Origin: Clostridia bacterium
GTDB lineage: Bacteria; Bacillota; Clostridia; TANB77; CAG-508
Reading direction: 5' to 3'
Assembly (NCBI GenBank): GCA_022790975.1
Contig: JAAVYF010000034.1
Location: 1-56,902 of the forward strand
DNA length: 56,902 nt
A program made the translations under genes and the position numbers. How positions within the stretch are numbered: position 1 is the stretch's first letter; every line of letters starts with the position of its first letter. The notes beneath the pieces were generated by a model. That model saw only the letters and a program-made list of their open reading frames with translations. It searched no databases and was not told the origin of the DNA. Of the stretch, positions 9,941 through 19,953 are shown piece by piece.

Positions 9941-11167
9941 ATGTTTAAAATTAATGAAAATTTTTTGAATTTACAAGATAGCTATTTGTTTTCTACAATA
10001 GCAAAAAAAGTAGCAGAATTTCAAAAAAATAATCCTGATAGCAAAATAATAAAATTAGGTATAGGGGATGTTACAAAGCCAATAATTCCAGCTGTAATTG
10101 AAGCTATGCACAAAGCTGTGGATGAAATGGGAACAAAAGAAGGTTTTAGAGGATATGGACCTGAACAAGGATATGATTTTTTAAGAAATGCAATTGCAGA
10201 AAATGATTATAAGAATTTAGGAATTGCCCCAGATGAAATATTTGTTTCAGATGGTGCAAAATGTGATTGTGGAAATATTGTTGATATATTTGATTTAAAT
10301 AGTAAAATAGCTATAACAGACCCTGTATATCCTGTATATTTAGATACAAATGTTATGGGAGGAAGAAGTGGAAAATTTAATGAAGAAACTGGAATGTACG
10401 AAAATATAGTTTATATGCCTGTTTCAAATGAAAATAATTTTGTTCCAGAGCTTCCAAAAGAGCATGTAGATATTATTTATTTATGTTTTCCTAATAATCC
10501 AACGGGAACTGTTTTAAATAAAGAGGAGTTAAAAAAATTTGTTGATTATGCTAAAGAAAATAAAGCTTTAATTTTGTTTGATGCTGCATATGAGGCATTT
10601 ATAACAGAAAAAAATATTCCTCGTTCAATTTATGAAATAGATGGTGCAAAAGAAGTTGCAATAGAATTTAGAAGTTTTTCAAAGACAGCTGGATTTACAG
10701 GAGTTAGATGCGCTTTTGCTGTAGTTCCAAAATCATTATTTGGATATACTTCAAAAGGAGAACAAGTTTCTATAAATAAACTTTGGAATAGAAGAACTAC
10801 TACAAAATTTAATGGAGTTTCATATATAGTTCAAAGAGGTGCAGAGGCAGTTTATTCAGAAGCTGGTAAAAAGCAAATTAGAGAAAATATAGAATATTAT
10901 AGAGAAAATGCTAAAATAATCAAAGAGGGATTAGAAGAAGCTGGATTTACAGTTTATGGTGGTGTAAATTCTCCATATATTTGGTTAAAGGTTCCAAAAG
11001 GATTGACTTCATGGGAATTTTTCGACAGTTTATTAAATAAAGCAAACGTTGTAGGAACACCAGGAAGTGGATTTGGTCCGGCTGGAGAAGGATATTTTAG
11101 ATTAACAGCATTTGGAACTAAAGAAAATTCTATTGAAGCTATTAAGAGAATTAAAAATTGTTTTTAA
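9941..11167 (+). CDS. dapL: LL-diaminopimelate aminotransferase
   Basis: A PLP enzyme of 408 residues that converts tetrahydrodipicolinate directly to LL-DAP, bypassing the acyl-DAP steps of lysine and peptidoglycan synthesis. The N-terminal [20 protein letters not shown] and the [28 protein letters not shown] and [13 protein letters not shown] motifs are those of DapL; the Schiff-base Lys is about residue 248. With asd at 13.5 kb it belongs to the same aspartate-to-DAP pathway. Start after AGAGAGGATTG. Confidence 0.93.
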   Translation: MFKINENFLNLQDSYLFSTIAKKVAEFQKNNPDSKIIKLGIGDVTKPIIPAVIEAMHKAVDEMGTKEGFRGYGPEQGYDFLRNAIAENDYKNLGIAPDEIFVSDGAKCDCGNIVDIFDLNSKIAITDPVYPVYLDTNVMGGRSGKFNEETGMYENIVYMPVSNENNFVPELPKEHVDIIYLCFPNNPTGTVLNKEELKKFVDYAKENKALILFDAAYEAFITEKNIPRSIYEIDGAKEVAIEFRSFSKTAGFTGVRCAFAVVPKSLFGYTSKGEQVSINKLWNRRTTTKFNGVSYIVQRGAEAVYSEAGKKQIRENIEYYRENAKIIKEGLEEAGFTVYGGVNSPYIWLKVPKGLTSWEFFDSLLNKANVVGTPGSGFGPAGEGYFRLTAFGTKENSIEAIKRIKNCF

Positions 11168-11290
11168 ATTGTTTTTAAATTGTTTTTAAATAGTGTTCTA
11201 GAAATTAGTATTTTATAGTTTAGTATTAATACTTATAATATCTAATATTTAAATCTATAATATTTTATAAAAAATTTTAGGAGAGTAGAA

Positions 11291-12532
11291 ATGCAATCTT
11301 TAAAAGAGTTATTTAAAATAGGGAATGGGCCATCAAGTTCACATACAATGGGACCCAAAAGAGCTGCCGAAATGTTTAAGAATAAAAATCCATTAGCAGA
11401 TAAATTTAAGATAAAATTATATGGTTCACTTGCTTTAACTGGAAAAGGACATTTAACAGATTATATAATATATGAAACATTAAAGCCAATAGAAACCATA
11501 ATCGAATTTGATACTGAAATGAAATGTACAGTTCATCCAAATACTTTGGATATGATTGCATATAAAAATGATGAAATAATTGATGAAATAAGAGTTTATT
11601 CTGTTGGTGGAGGAACGATAAAAATTGATGGAATAGAAGATTATGAGATTCCAGAAATATATAATTTAAATAAATATGAAGAAATAAAAGCTTATTGTTA
11701 TCAAAATAATATAAATTTATGTGACTATGTTTTTGATGTTGAAGGAAAAACAGAAATAATAAACTATTTAAAAAATGTTTGGAAAGCAATGGAAGAATCA
11801 ATAAATAAAGGTTTAAATACTAGAGGTGTAATTCCTGGAAGATTAAGACTTAAACGAAAAGCAGGAGAAATTTATGATTTTAGATTAGATGAAGAAACAC
11901 CTGAAATAAGAAAAAATAGGCTATTAAGTAGTTTTGCATATGCTGTAAGTGAAGAAAATGCTTCAGGTGGAATAATAGTTACAGCTCCAACTTGTGGTGC
12001 TTCTGGTGTTTTACCAGCAGTTTTATATTACATGAAACAAGAAAAAAATTATGATGATGAAAAAATAATTGAGTCATTAGCTGTAGCTGGTTTAATAGGA
12101 AATATAATAAAGAAAAATGCATCAATAAGTGGTGCAGAATGTGGATGCCAAGCAGAAATAGGAACAGCTTGTTCTATGGCATCAGCTGCTACTGCATATT
12201 TACTTGGTCTAGATTTAGATAGAATAGAGAATTCTGCAGAGGTTGCTATGGAACATCATCTAGGACTAACATGTGACCCTGTTTATGGATATGTTCAAAT
12301 TCCATGTATAGAAAGAAATGCAGTAGCAGCTGTAAGAGCTATTGATGCAGCGTATTTATCAATGTTTTTAGGACAACATAAGTCAATTCCATTTGATATG
12401 ATAGTTGAAACAATGTATGAAACTGGTAAAGATTTACATAGTCATTATAGAGAAACTAGCGAGGGTGGTCTTGCTAAAAAATATTGTAGAAATAAATATT
12501 ATAATAAAGAAATGAATTTTGCAGAAAAGTAA
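11291..12532 (+). CDS. sdaA: L-serine ammonia-lyase, iron-sulfur dependent, single chain
   Basis: Deaminates L-serine to pyruvate and ammonia. The 413 residues fuse the beta domain (N-terminal, [12 protein letters not shown] substrate loop) and alpha domain (from about residue 160). Conserved cysteines in [27 protein letters not shown] and LTCDPVYG are expected to hold the [4Fe-4S] cluster. In two-chain Gram-positive forms these parts are separate genes; here they are one. Start after TAGGAGAG. No CGG codons. Confidence 0.9.
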   Translation: MQSLKELFKIGNGPSSSHTMGPKRAAEMFKNKNPLADKFKIKLYGSLALTGKGHLTDYIIYETLKPIETIIEFDTEMKCTVHPNTLDMIAYKNDEIIDEIRVYSVGGGTIKIDGIEDYEIPEIYNLNKYEEIKAYCYQNNINLCDYVFDVEGKTEIINYLKNVWKAMEESINKGLNTRGVIPGRLRLKRKAGEIYDFRLDEETPEIRKNRLLSSFAYAVSEENASGGIIVTAPTCGASGVLPAVLYYMKQEKNYDDEKIIESLAVAGLIGNIIKKNASISGAECGCQAEIGTACSMASAATAYLLGLDLDRIENSAEVAMEHHLGLTCDPVYGYVQIPCIERNAVAAVRAIDAAYLSMFLGQHKSIPFDMIVETMYETGKDLHSHYRETSEGGLAKKYCRNKYYNKEMNFAEK

Positions 12533-12573
12533 TCTACATAGTATATATATGAATATATAAAAGGAGAAAATAA

Positions 12574-12742
12574 ATGGTAAAAGAGCAAACGCTGGAACCT
12601 GTATACTTGCGGAACTTTTAATAAAAAGAATAGAATTACATATTTAGATATAGCAAGAGGAATTACAATTATAATGATGGTAATAGGTCATGTTGTTACA
12701 TTTGGATGGAAAAGAAAAATAATTTTTTCTTTTCATATATAA
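12574..12742 (+). pseudogene. Remnant of an acyltransferase-3 gene, with an in-frame CGG site
   Basis: After AAAGGAG, an ATG opens a frame that meets CGG at 12610 and stops five codons later. Ignoring C12610 gives 55 residues containing RITYLDIARGITIIMMVIGH and IIFSFHI, the N-terminus of the acyltransferase 3 family (about 330 residues). The chain then stops, and the rest of the gene is gone, so it is a decayed copy. The CGG lies in front of GGA, as in the intact genes. Confidence 0.65.
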
Positions 12743-12865
12743 TATAAAATATGAAATGCTTGAAATCCATAAGTTAAATTAGTATAATAAAAAAGGACAA
12801 TGAATAAATAATAATTTACTAAAAAATATGAAAAAAAAAAAGATATATAAGGAAGAGAATATTTT

Positions 12866-13420
12866 ATGAAAGAAGAATTTATTGAATTATTAAAAATTAC
12901 AAATAGAGATGGTATGAACGAGGTTATAAATTTTTTAGAGAAGTCTGATTTCTTTAAAGCTCCAGCAAGTACTAGATTTCATGGTGATTATGAGGGAGGA
13001 CTTGCAGAGCATAGTATGAATGTTTATAAAATATTAAAAGAAAAAGTAAAAACTGCTTCAATTCAAATAGATACACCAGAGGAGAGTATAATTATAATGG
13101 CATTGCTTCATGATATTTGTAAAGCAAATTATTATAAAGTAGATTACAGAAATGCTAAAAATGCACATGGAGAATGGGAAAAAGTTCCATATTATACTAT
13201 TGATGATACTATACCATATGGTCATGGAGAAAAATCTGTTATGATGCTTACTGAATATATAAAGCTTACAAATGAAGAAAAATATGCTATACGTTGGCAT
13301 ATGGGATTTTCAGAACCAAAAGAAAATTATGCTCCATTAGGTTTGGCATATAAAAAATACCCAGTAGCTTTGCTTTTAAATGAAGCTGATTTGGAATCTT
13401 CATATTTTTTTGATGTATAG
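12866..13420 (+). CDS. HD-domain hydrolase
   Basis: A 184-residue HD-superfamily phosphohydrolase. Metal ligands are visible in GLAEHSMNV (first His), LLHDICKA (HD pair) and the distal LLNEADLESSYF. Such clostridial proteins are annotated only as HD-domain hydrolases; the substrate is not known. Start after GGAAGAG. Confidence 0.8.
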   Translation: MKEEFIELLKITNRDGMNEVINFLEKSDFFKAPASTRFHGDYEGGLAEHSMNVYKILKEKVKTASIQIDTPEESIIIMALLHDICKANYYKVDYRNAKNAHGEWEKVPYYTIDDTIPYGHGEKSVMMLTEYIKLTNEEKYAIRWHMGFSEPKENYAPLGLAYKKYPVALLLNEADLESSYFFDV

Positions 13421-13540
13421 TAGTAATAATTAAAATAAGTAAAAAAACAAGCACTTTAAAGAATTTTTTTACATATTTATAAATAGTAGAAAATTTAATT
13501 AAATTTTAACTATTAAAAATATATAAGATGGAGAGATTTA

Positions 13541-14555
13541 ATGAAAAATTATAAATTAGCTTTAGTTGGAGCAACTGGAGTTGTGGGAAGAGAGGCTCGT
13601 AAAGTTTTAGAAGAAATGAATCTTCCAATTTCTGAATATGTTTTTTTAGCTTCAAGTAATTCTGCTGGAACAGAAATTGAATTTATGGGAAAAAAATATA
13701 TTGTAAGAGAATTAAAAGAGGATTCGTTTGATGAAGGATTTGATTTTGCAATATTTTCAGCAGGAGGAGGAACATCTAAAAAGTTTTCTCCAATAGCTGC
13801 TAATAAACGGATGTATTGTTGTAGATAATAGTAGTGCATTTAGAATGGATAAAGATGTACCGTTAATAGTTCCTGAAGTTAATCCTGAAGAAATTTCAAA
13901 AAATAAAGGAATTATAGCTAATCCAAATTGTTCTACAATTCAAGCTGTTGTTGCATTAAAACCATTAGATGATAAATATAAAATTAAAAGAGTAGTTTAT
14001 TCAACATATCAAGCTGTTTCTGGAGCTGGAAAAGCTGGAATTGAAGACTTAAAAAATGGAGTTGAAGCATATCAAAATAATGAAAAGTATGAATTAGAAA
14101 AGTTTCCACATCCAATTTTTAATAATTGTTTGCCACATATTGATGTTGCATTGGAGAATGGATATACTAAAGAAGAAGAAAAAATGATAAATGAAACTCG
14201 AAAAATATTAAATAAGCCAAAATTGCCTGTTACTGCAACAACAGTTAGAGTTCCTGTTTTTAATTCTCATAGTGAATCTATTAATGTTGAGTTTGAAAAT
14301 GAATTTGAACTAAATGATTTAATTCAAACATTAAAGAATTCAAAAGGCATAGTTGTTCAAGATGATTTAGAAAATAATATTTATCCATTAGCACAAAATG
14401 CAACTGGTTTTGATTCGGTTTTTGTTGGTAGAATTAGAAGAGATTTTAGTGTAAAAAATGGTGTAAATTTATGGGTTGTAGCAGATAACATTAGAAAAGG
14501 AGCTGCAAGTAATGCCATTCAGATTGTAGAATATATGATAAAAAATGATATTTAA
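13541..14555 (+). CDS. asd: Aspartate-semialdehyde dehydrogenase, with one in-frame CGG +1 site
   Basis: Reduces aspartyl phosphate to the semialdehyde, the branch point for lysine/DAP, threonine and methionine. Reading +1 at C13808 gives 337 residues, the normal length. The chain has the N-terminal nucleotide motif VGATGVVGREA, NKGCIVVDNSSAF, catalytic Cys in NPNCSTIQ (about 129) and the C-terminal VGRIRRD. In zero frame, CGG after AAA leads to TAA six codons later; without the C it is GGA (Gly90) of the conserved GCIVVDNSS strand. The start follows ATGGAGAG. Confidence 0.92.
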
Positions 14556-14597
14556 TTATATTTATAATAATATACAGCAAATAATCAGTATAAATAT

Positions 14598-14770
14598 TAA
14601 TAATAAAAAATAGTTTATAAAATATATAAATTTTGAAAAATAAAAATATGATGTTAAAAATAAAAATTAATTTATAAAATATATAAATTTTGAAAAATAA
14701 ATGTGATATTAATAATAAAAAAATAATTTATAAAATATATATACAATTTGGATAAATAGATGTATAATAT
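14598..14770. repeat. Three tandem copies of a roughly 58-bp AT-rich unit
   Basis: Three successive imperfect units share AATTTATAAAATATATA and a trailing TTTGAAAAATAAA. They lie between asd and the membrane protein gene. Confidence 0.6.
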
Positions 14771-14807
14771 TGATAGTTTAATTAAAGTAGAAAAGTAGGG
14801 GATAAAA

Positions 14808-15401
14808 ATGTATAGTGAAAAAACTTTTAAAAATTATATTTTTTGGATACAGGTAAAAAGAGTATTTATGATACTTATATTTAGTTCTGTAGGTGCTGGA
14901 TTAGGAGTTTTAATTGGAGGAATTTTAAAAAATACTCTTAAAATTTTAGATTATAATAATCTTATTATAATTGTTTCAACAATAGTATTTTTTTTAATAT
15001 CATTACTTTTAACATCTGGAACAGGTAAAGAAGTTCAAGATGGGTATTGGAAAATTGCAGTTCTAAGAAAGCTTACTGTTATTCAAAAAGATATAGAGAT
15101 TAATAATGAATTATTAGCAAATAGTAATAAGTCATTAAATATTTATAAAGAAATAACAGGTAGAATAAAAAGTGAAATGTTAAATGATGAAGTACTAGAT
15201 AGTATTGCAGAATTTGGTGGAAAAAAATCAAAGAAAAAATCCCCTAAAAATGTTGAAAATAAATTGAAAGTTACTAATAATAAAATAGAAGAAAGTACTA
15301 ATTCTAATATTGAAATACCAAAAGAAGCAGAAAAAGATTTGGAATTAGAAAAGGAAGAAAAAGAAAATGAAGTAAAGGAACTAGAAGAAATTGCAAAATA
15401 A
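14808..15401 (+). CDS. Hypothetical membrane protein upstream of spoIIIA
   Basis: I do not recognise this 197-residue protein. It has two adjacent membrane segments (about residues 20-43 and 50-68, the first with the small-residue stretch VGAGLGVLIGG). A charged, coiled-coil-prone tail follows, ending in a Lys/Glu-rich run. It precedes spoIIIAA but is separated by a terminator, so it is probably its own transcript. Start after GTAGGGGAT. Confidence 0.7.
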   Translation: MYSEKTFKNYIFWIQVKRVFMILIFSSVGAGLGVLIGGILKNTLKILDYNNLIIIVSTIVFFLISLLLTSGTGKEVQDGYWKIAVLRKLTVIQKDIEINNELLANSNKSLNIYKEITGRIKSEMLNDEVLDSIAEFGGKKSKKKSPKNVENKLKVTNNKIEESTNSNIEIPKEAEKDLELEKEEKENEVKELEEIAK

Positions 15402-15463
15402 TATAAATTAATTATTTTTTGCATCTTATTTATAAAATTTAAATATCAAAAATATATAAGAAT

Positions 15464-15501
15464 AATTATTAAATTTTAAATTTAATAATTGTTCTTTTTT
15501 T
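15464..15501 (+). terminator. Terminator before spoIIIA
   Basis: AATTATTAAATTT pairs with AAATTTAATAATT, followed by a run of seven T. Confidence 0.7.
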
Positions 15502-15585
15502 GTGTATAAAAATTTATTCATTTGTTGCATAAAAAAATTTTAAATGAATATATATTACTAAATAGTAAAGGAGATTTATATTAGT

Positions 15586-16542
15586 ATGCAAATGAAAAAC
15601 AGTGTTTTAGGGTATTTTCCTGATAATTTAGAAAAGCTTATTTTAAAAGAAGTAAAGGATAAATTTAATAAACTTGAAGAAATAAGATTTAGAGTTATGA
15701 GGCCTATAATATTAAAGCTAAATGATGAGGAAATTATAATAAAATATAATCTAAGCACAGAAGAGATATTAAGTATTATGGGACGTATTTGTGAGAACTC
15801 TATATATTCATATCAAAATGAAATTGCATCACGGTTTTGTAACTATAAAAGGTGGACATAGAGTTCGGAATTTCAGGTTCATGTGTTATTGAAAATGGAA
15901 AAGTAATTAATATAAAGTATATTTATAGTTTGAATTTTAGAATTGCAAAAGAAGTTATTGGATGTTCTAATAAAATATTAAAAGAAATTTTGAATATTGA
16001 AGATGGAACAATTTTTAATAGTTTAATTGTGTCTAGACCAGGTGCTCGGAAAAACTACAATTTTGAGAGATTTAATAAGGCAGATATCTTCTGGTATTAA
16101 AGATATTAAATTTAAGGCAGTAAATGTTGGTGTTGTTGATGAAAGGGGAGAAATATCAGCCCTTTTTAAAGGAGTTCCACAAAATGATATTGGAATTAAA
16201 GTGGATATTATAGAAAATACATCTAAAGATTTAGCAATAAATATGCTGGTTCGTTCAATGGCTCCAGAAATTATTGTTGCAGATGAAATTGGAAATTTGT
16301 CAGATATACAAGCTATTAATTATGCAGTATGTTCAGGTGTAAAAGGCATTTTTACAGCTCATGGTAGTTCTTTATTAGATATTACTATTAATCCAATTTT
16401 AAAAGAGCTACTTAGTTTAAATGTAATTGAAAGAATTATTTTCTTAGATGAAACTAAAAAAGGATTTATTAAAGAAGTTTATTATTTAGATAAAAAGAAT
16501 AAAGAATATATTTTAAAGCAAGATGAAGAACTACTATATTAG
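15586..16542 (+). CDS. spoIIIAA: Stage III sporulation protein AA, with three in-frame CGG +1 sites
   Basis: The ATPase of the SpoIIIA-SpoIIQ channel between mother cell and forespore, made in the mother cell. Three one-base shifts (C15832, C15866, C16047) give 317 residues, close to the 307 of Bacillus. The restored glycines are 83 (SGFVTIKGG), 94 (HRVGISGSC) and 154 (RPGAGKTT, the Walker A loop). Walker B-like EIIVADEIGN follows near residue 225. Without the shifts the gene is four fragments. First gene of the operon; the start follows AAAGGAGAT. A sigma E promoter is expected, but I could not place one with confidence. Confidence 0.93.
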
Positions 16543-16571
16543 ATTTTATAAGTACATAGGAGATTTTAATA

Positions 16572-17082
16572 ATGATTGTTTTAAAATGCATTAATTTATT
16601 TTTAATAATTATAATTCCAACTTATGTTGGACTTACTAAGGCAAAAGGTTTTAGAAAAAGAGAAATGGAATTAAAAGAAATAAAAGTTGCTTTAAGCATG
16701 TTTAGAACTAAAATAGAATTTACATATGAGCCAATTGGAGAAATCTTTAAGCGGAATTTCTAGTAGCATTTATGGTGATAGAGATAATATATTTAATAAT
16801 TTTTGTAACAGTTTAAATAAAGTAGATGCAAGTTTATCTTGGAATGAAGCCTTAAATAGTACACATAATTCATTAAAAGATGAAGATAGAGAAGTTTTAA
16901 GTATGCTTGGGAAAATGCTTGGAAAAACAGATAAATTTGGACAAATTCAAGAAATTGATATTGTTAGTAAATTTTTAGATAAACAAATAGAGAATTCTGA
17001 AGAAGAAAAAAGAAAAAATGAAAAATTATATAAAACACTTGGAATTGTATGTGGTTTAACGCTTGCTATTATTTTGGTGTAG
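16572..17082 (+). CDS. spoIIIAB: Stage III sporulation protein AB, with one in-frame CGG +1 site
   Basis: Membrane protein of the feeding-tube apparatus. Reading +1 at C16752 gives 169 residues (171 in Bacillus). An N-terminal membrane segment (about 4-20), the KGFRKREMELKEI stretch, a helical middle and a C-terminal membrane anchor match SpoIIIAB. In zero frame CGG is followed by TAG three codons later; without the C it is Gly61 of EPIGEIFKGISSS. 29 bases after spoIIIAA; start after TAGGAGATTTT. Confidence 0.9.
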
Positions 17083-17094
17083 GAAGGAAGTAAT

Positions 17095-17289
17095 ATGAAT
17101 ATTGATTTATTATTTAAAATAGCTGGAATTGGTATTGTAGTTGCAGTGCTTCATCAAATATTAACTAAAGCAGGAAGAGAAGATCAAGCAATGATGACTA
17201 CTATTGCTGGAATGGTAATAGTTCTTACAGTAGTAGTAAAGGAAATAAGTGAATTGTTTGTTACAGTGAGGACGGTGTTTAATTTGTAA
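17095..17289 (+). CDS. spoIIIAC: Stage III sporulation protein AC
   Basis: A 64-residue protein with two membrane helices (about 5-22 and 32-52), matching SpoIIIAC (IAGIGIVVAVLHQIL). No CGG codon. Start after GGAAGGAAG; its stop overlaps the spoIIIAD start by one base. Confidence 0.92.
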   Translation: MNIDLLFKIAGIGIVVAVLHQILTKAGREDQAMMTTIAGMVIVLTVVVKEISELFVTVRTVFNL

Positions 17290-17673
17290 TGGATATTATA
17301 AAAATTATTGGTGTTCGGTTTTGTAACTTTATTTTTAACAATAATGTTAAAAGAATATCGTAAAGATTTTGCCATATATAGTAGTATTATTGGTGGAGCT
17401 ATAATTTTATATTATGTAATAGAATACTTAAAAAATATTATAGATTTTTTGGACAGCCTTTCTATTACAGGAATTAGTAGTAGTTTTATATTATTACTTG
17501 TAAAAATTACAGGAATTTCTATTTTAACAGAGTTTGCGGTAAGCATTTGCAAAGATATGGGAGAAAGTTCAATTGCAAGCAAGGTAGATTTAGGAGGAAA
17601 ATTACTTGTTATATCGTTATCAATCCCGGTAATTTCAGCAACTTTAAATGGGCTATTAGAATTGCTTCAATAA
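17289..17673 (+). CDS. spoIIIAD: Stage III sporulation protein AD, with one in-frame CGG +1 site
   Basis: A 127-residue integral membrane protein (133 in Bacillus) of the SpoIIIA complex, read with a +1 shift at C17316 in its tenth codon. The restored start is MDIIKIIGVGFVTLFLTIML. Zero-frame reading meets a stop soon after the CGG. Three to four membrane segments follow. ATG overlaps the last base of the spoIIIAC stop (TAATG). Its 3' end carries the ribosome site and start of spoIIIAE in another frame. Confidence 0.9.
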
Positions 17674-18788
17674 TTATAATTTGTTTTGTATTATTTGGAT
17701 GTAATTCAGTATATTCTACAAGTGAAATAATTAATGCTCAAAGTCAGAGTACTGGAATACCAGCATTTTTAAGCCAATCAAATAAATATATAAATGAAGC
17801 ATTTCCAGATTTAAGTTTAAATGAATTGTTTGAAAATTCAATTCAAGGAAAATTGAATATTTCTGGATTTTTTGGAATTATAGTAAATTTATTAGGTAAT
17901 GAAGTAAAATCTGGAATTTCAGCTATGATTGCAATTTTAATAATTATAGTAATACATAGTATTTTAAAGGCAATAATTGAAAATCTTGGAAATGAATCTA
18001 CTGCTAAAGTTGCATATTTTATACAATATTTAATAATAGTTTCTTTAGTAGTTAGTAATTTTGTTGATTTGCTTGATATTGTAAAAAATTCTATAAATGA
18101 AATTATAAATTTTATGGGATTATTAATTCCTATTCTTATAACTCTAATGCTTACAACAGGAGCAATAGTATCTACAACAGTTACAGAGTCTGTTTTATTG
18201 TTTTTAATAAATATTATAGGTACTTTAATAGGGAATTTAATAATTCCTTTGATATTAATAGGTACATCTCTTTCAATTGTTACTAGTTTTTCGGACAAAG
18301 TACAAGTTTCAAGATTAGCTAAATTTGTAAAATCTGCTGTTATGTGGATTTTAGGAATTGTATTAACAGTATTTGTATGTACTTTATCAATAGAAGGAAC
18401 ACTTTCAAGTTCTGTAGATGGATTAACATCTAAAACAGCTAAAGCTGCAGTTTCAACGTTTATTCCTATTGTTGGAAAAGTTATGGGAGATACAGTTGAT
18501 ACTGTTATTGGATGTGCAAATCTTTTAAAAAATGCAGTAGGAGTGGTAGGAGTTATAATTTTGTTTGGAATTGTTGTAATTCCTATTATTAAAGTTACTG
18601 TAATGTGGGCTTTAATTAGGTTACTTGCTGCTGTTTGTGAAACTGTTGCAGATGAGAAAATAGTAAAATTATTTGATTCAATTGCAGATTCATATAAATT
18701 GCTTTTTGGAATATTAATTTCTGTTTCGGTAATGTTTATAGTTGGAATAACAATAGTTCTTAGAATTACTAATGTTATAACAACATAA
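17606..18788 (+). CDS. spoIIIAE: Stage III sporulation protein AE, start resolved by a CGG +1 site
   Basis: Large polytopic membrane protein of the SpoIIIA complex. The frame open to 18788 has no ATG or GTG in a sensible place; its only upstream initiator is TTG 17547, deep inside spoIIIAD and without a ribosome site. But AGGAGGA at 17592-17598 is followed 7 bases later by TTG 17606. That frame runs six more codons to CGG at 17627, and skipping C17627 joins it to the spoIIIAE frame. The result is 393 residues (399 in Bacillus), with an N-terminal hydrophobic segment about residues 18-36 and some eight further membrane segments. Identity is firm; this start is inference but fits the other 17 sites. 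Confidence 0.85.
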
Positions 18789-18848
18789 TTGTTTGAATTT
18801 AAAGAAAGGGTCTTTATATAATGTTTTTCATTATAGGAGTTTGATAAA

Positions 18849-19307
18849 ATGGTAGGAAAATTAAAATTATGGACTCAAAATATAATAATTTCAGTAGTTA
18901 TTTCTATAATTATTGAAATGATTTTGCCAGATGGAAGTAATAAAAAATATGTAAAAGTTGTTTCTGGATTATATATTCTGTATGTCATAATAAATCCTAT
19001 TTTAAATTTAGGAAGTAAAACATATAATTTTGAATTAAAAAATTTATTAGTAAATGAACAAACAGTAGCTACTTTTTCAGAAAACGATGTAGCTAAAACA
19101 TATATTTTAAGTATGGAAAATGCACTTAAAGCAAAAATAGAGGAAATGGGCTATATGGTAGAAATGGTAGAATTTACAATTACTTCTGATTATAGTGAAA
19201 TTGTAAAAATAGAAGTAAAAATGAAAATTGGAGCATCTTATGATTCAAAGAAAATTATAGATTTAATTAAAGAAACTTATTCCATAAATAATATTGTTAT
19301 TAATTAG
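18849..19307 (+). CDS. spoIIIAF: Stage III sporulation protein AF
   Basis: A 152-residue protein with two N-terminal membrane segments (about 8-26 and 35-55) and a soluble C-terminal ring-building-motif-like domain, as in SpoIIIAF. It starts after TAGGAG, just behind a small hairpin (TATAATG/CATTATA). Fourteen bases separate it from spoIIIAG. Confidence 0.88.
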   Translation: MVGKLKLWTQNIIISVVISIIIEMILPDGSNKKYVKVVSGLYILYVIINPILNLGSKTYNFELKNLLVNEQTVATFSENDVAKTYILSMENALKAKIEEMGYMVEMVEFTITSDYSEIVKIEVKMKIGASYDSKKIIDLIKETYSINNIVIN

Positions 19308-19321
19308 AAAGGAGGTATGAA

Positions 19322-19909
19322 ATGTTAGATAAAATAAAAAATATGTTTAAAGAAAAAGATGATAAGAAAAAAACTGATAATTTAATAGCATTTTTGATAA
19401 TTTTGATAATAACATTAATAGTAATTAATAAAATTTTAAAATCAGAAGATTCGAGTAAAAAAGAAATTAGTAATAGTAATTCTGTCGAACTTGTAAGTGG
19501 TGGAAACAATGATTTAATTCAAGAAAGTAATTTAACAGATGAATATGATTTGGAAAGTAAACTAGAAAATATCCTTTCAAATATGAATGGTGTAGGAAAA
19601 GTTCAAGTACTTCTTACATATTCTGAATCTTCTTCAGTTTCGCCTTTATATAATGAAACTACGAGTTCTAGTACAGTAACAGACAATGCAGGTTCCACTA
19701 CAGAAACTAAAACAGAAACTAAAGATGTTTTTACAGATAGTAGTGATGAAGCTGTTTTAGAAAAAAAGATAATGCCTAAACTTGAAGGAGCAATTGTTAT
19801 AGCAGAGGGAGCAGGAGATACAGCTGTTAAAGCAAATATTTTATCTGCTGTAGAAGCGGCAACTGGACTTTTAAGTCATAAAGTACAAGTATTTGAAATG
19901 CAAAAATAA
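19322..19909 (+). CDS. spoIIIAG: Stage III sporulation protein AG
   Basis: A 195-residue single-pass protein (membrane segment about 20-40) whose extracellular C-terminal ring-building domain forms the large ring of the mother cell side. The family signatures LENILSNMNGVGKVQVLLTY and EGAIVIAEGA are present. Start after GAAAGGAGGTATGAA. Confidence 0.92.
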   Translation: MLDKIKNMFKEKDDKKKTDNLIAFLIILIITLIVINKILKSEDSSKKEISNSNSVELVSGGNNDLIQESNLTDEYDLESKLENILSNMNGVGKVQVLLTYSESSSVSPLYNETTSSSTVTDNAGSTTETKTETKDVFTDSSDEAVLEKKIMPKLEGAIVIAEGAGDTAVKANILSAVEAATGLLSHKVQVFEMQK

Positions 19910-19953
19910 TTTATAAGTTACCATATGTAATGGTAAAAAGAAAGGGTTTAAAT

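Noticed and set aside
17547..17605. TTG 17547 as the spoIIIAE start
   Set aside because: It has no ribosome site, would overlap spoIIIAD by 127 bases and adds an unlikely basic, Cys-containing stretch.
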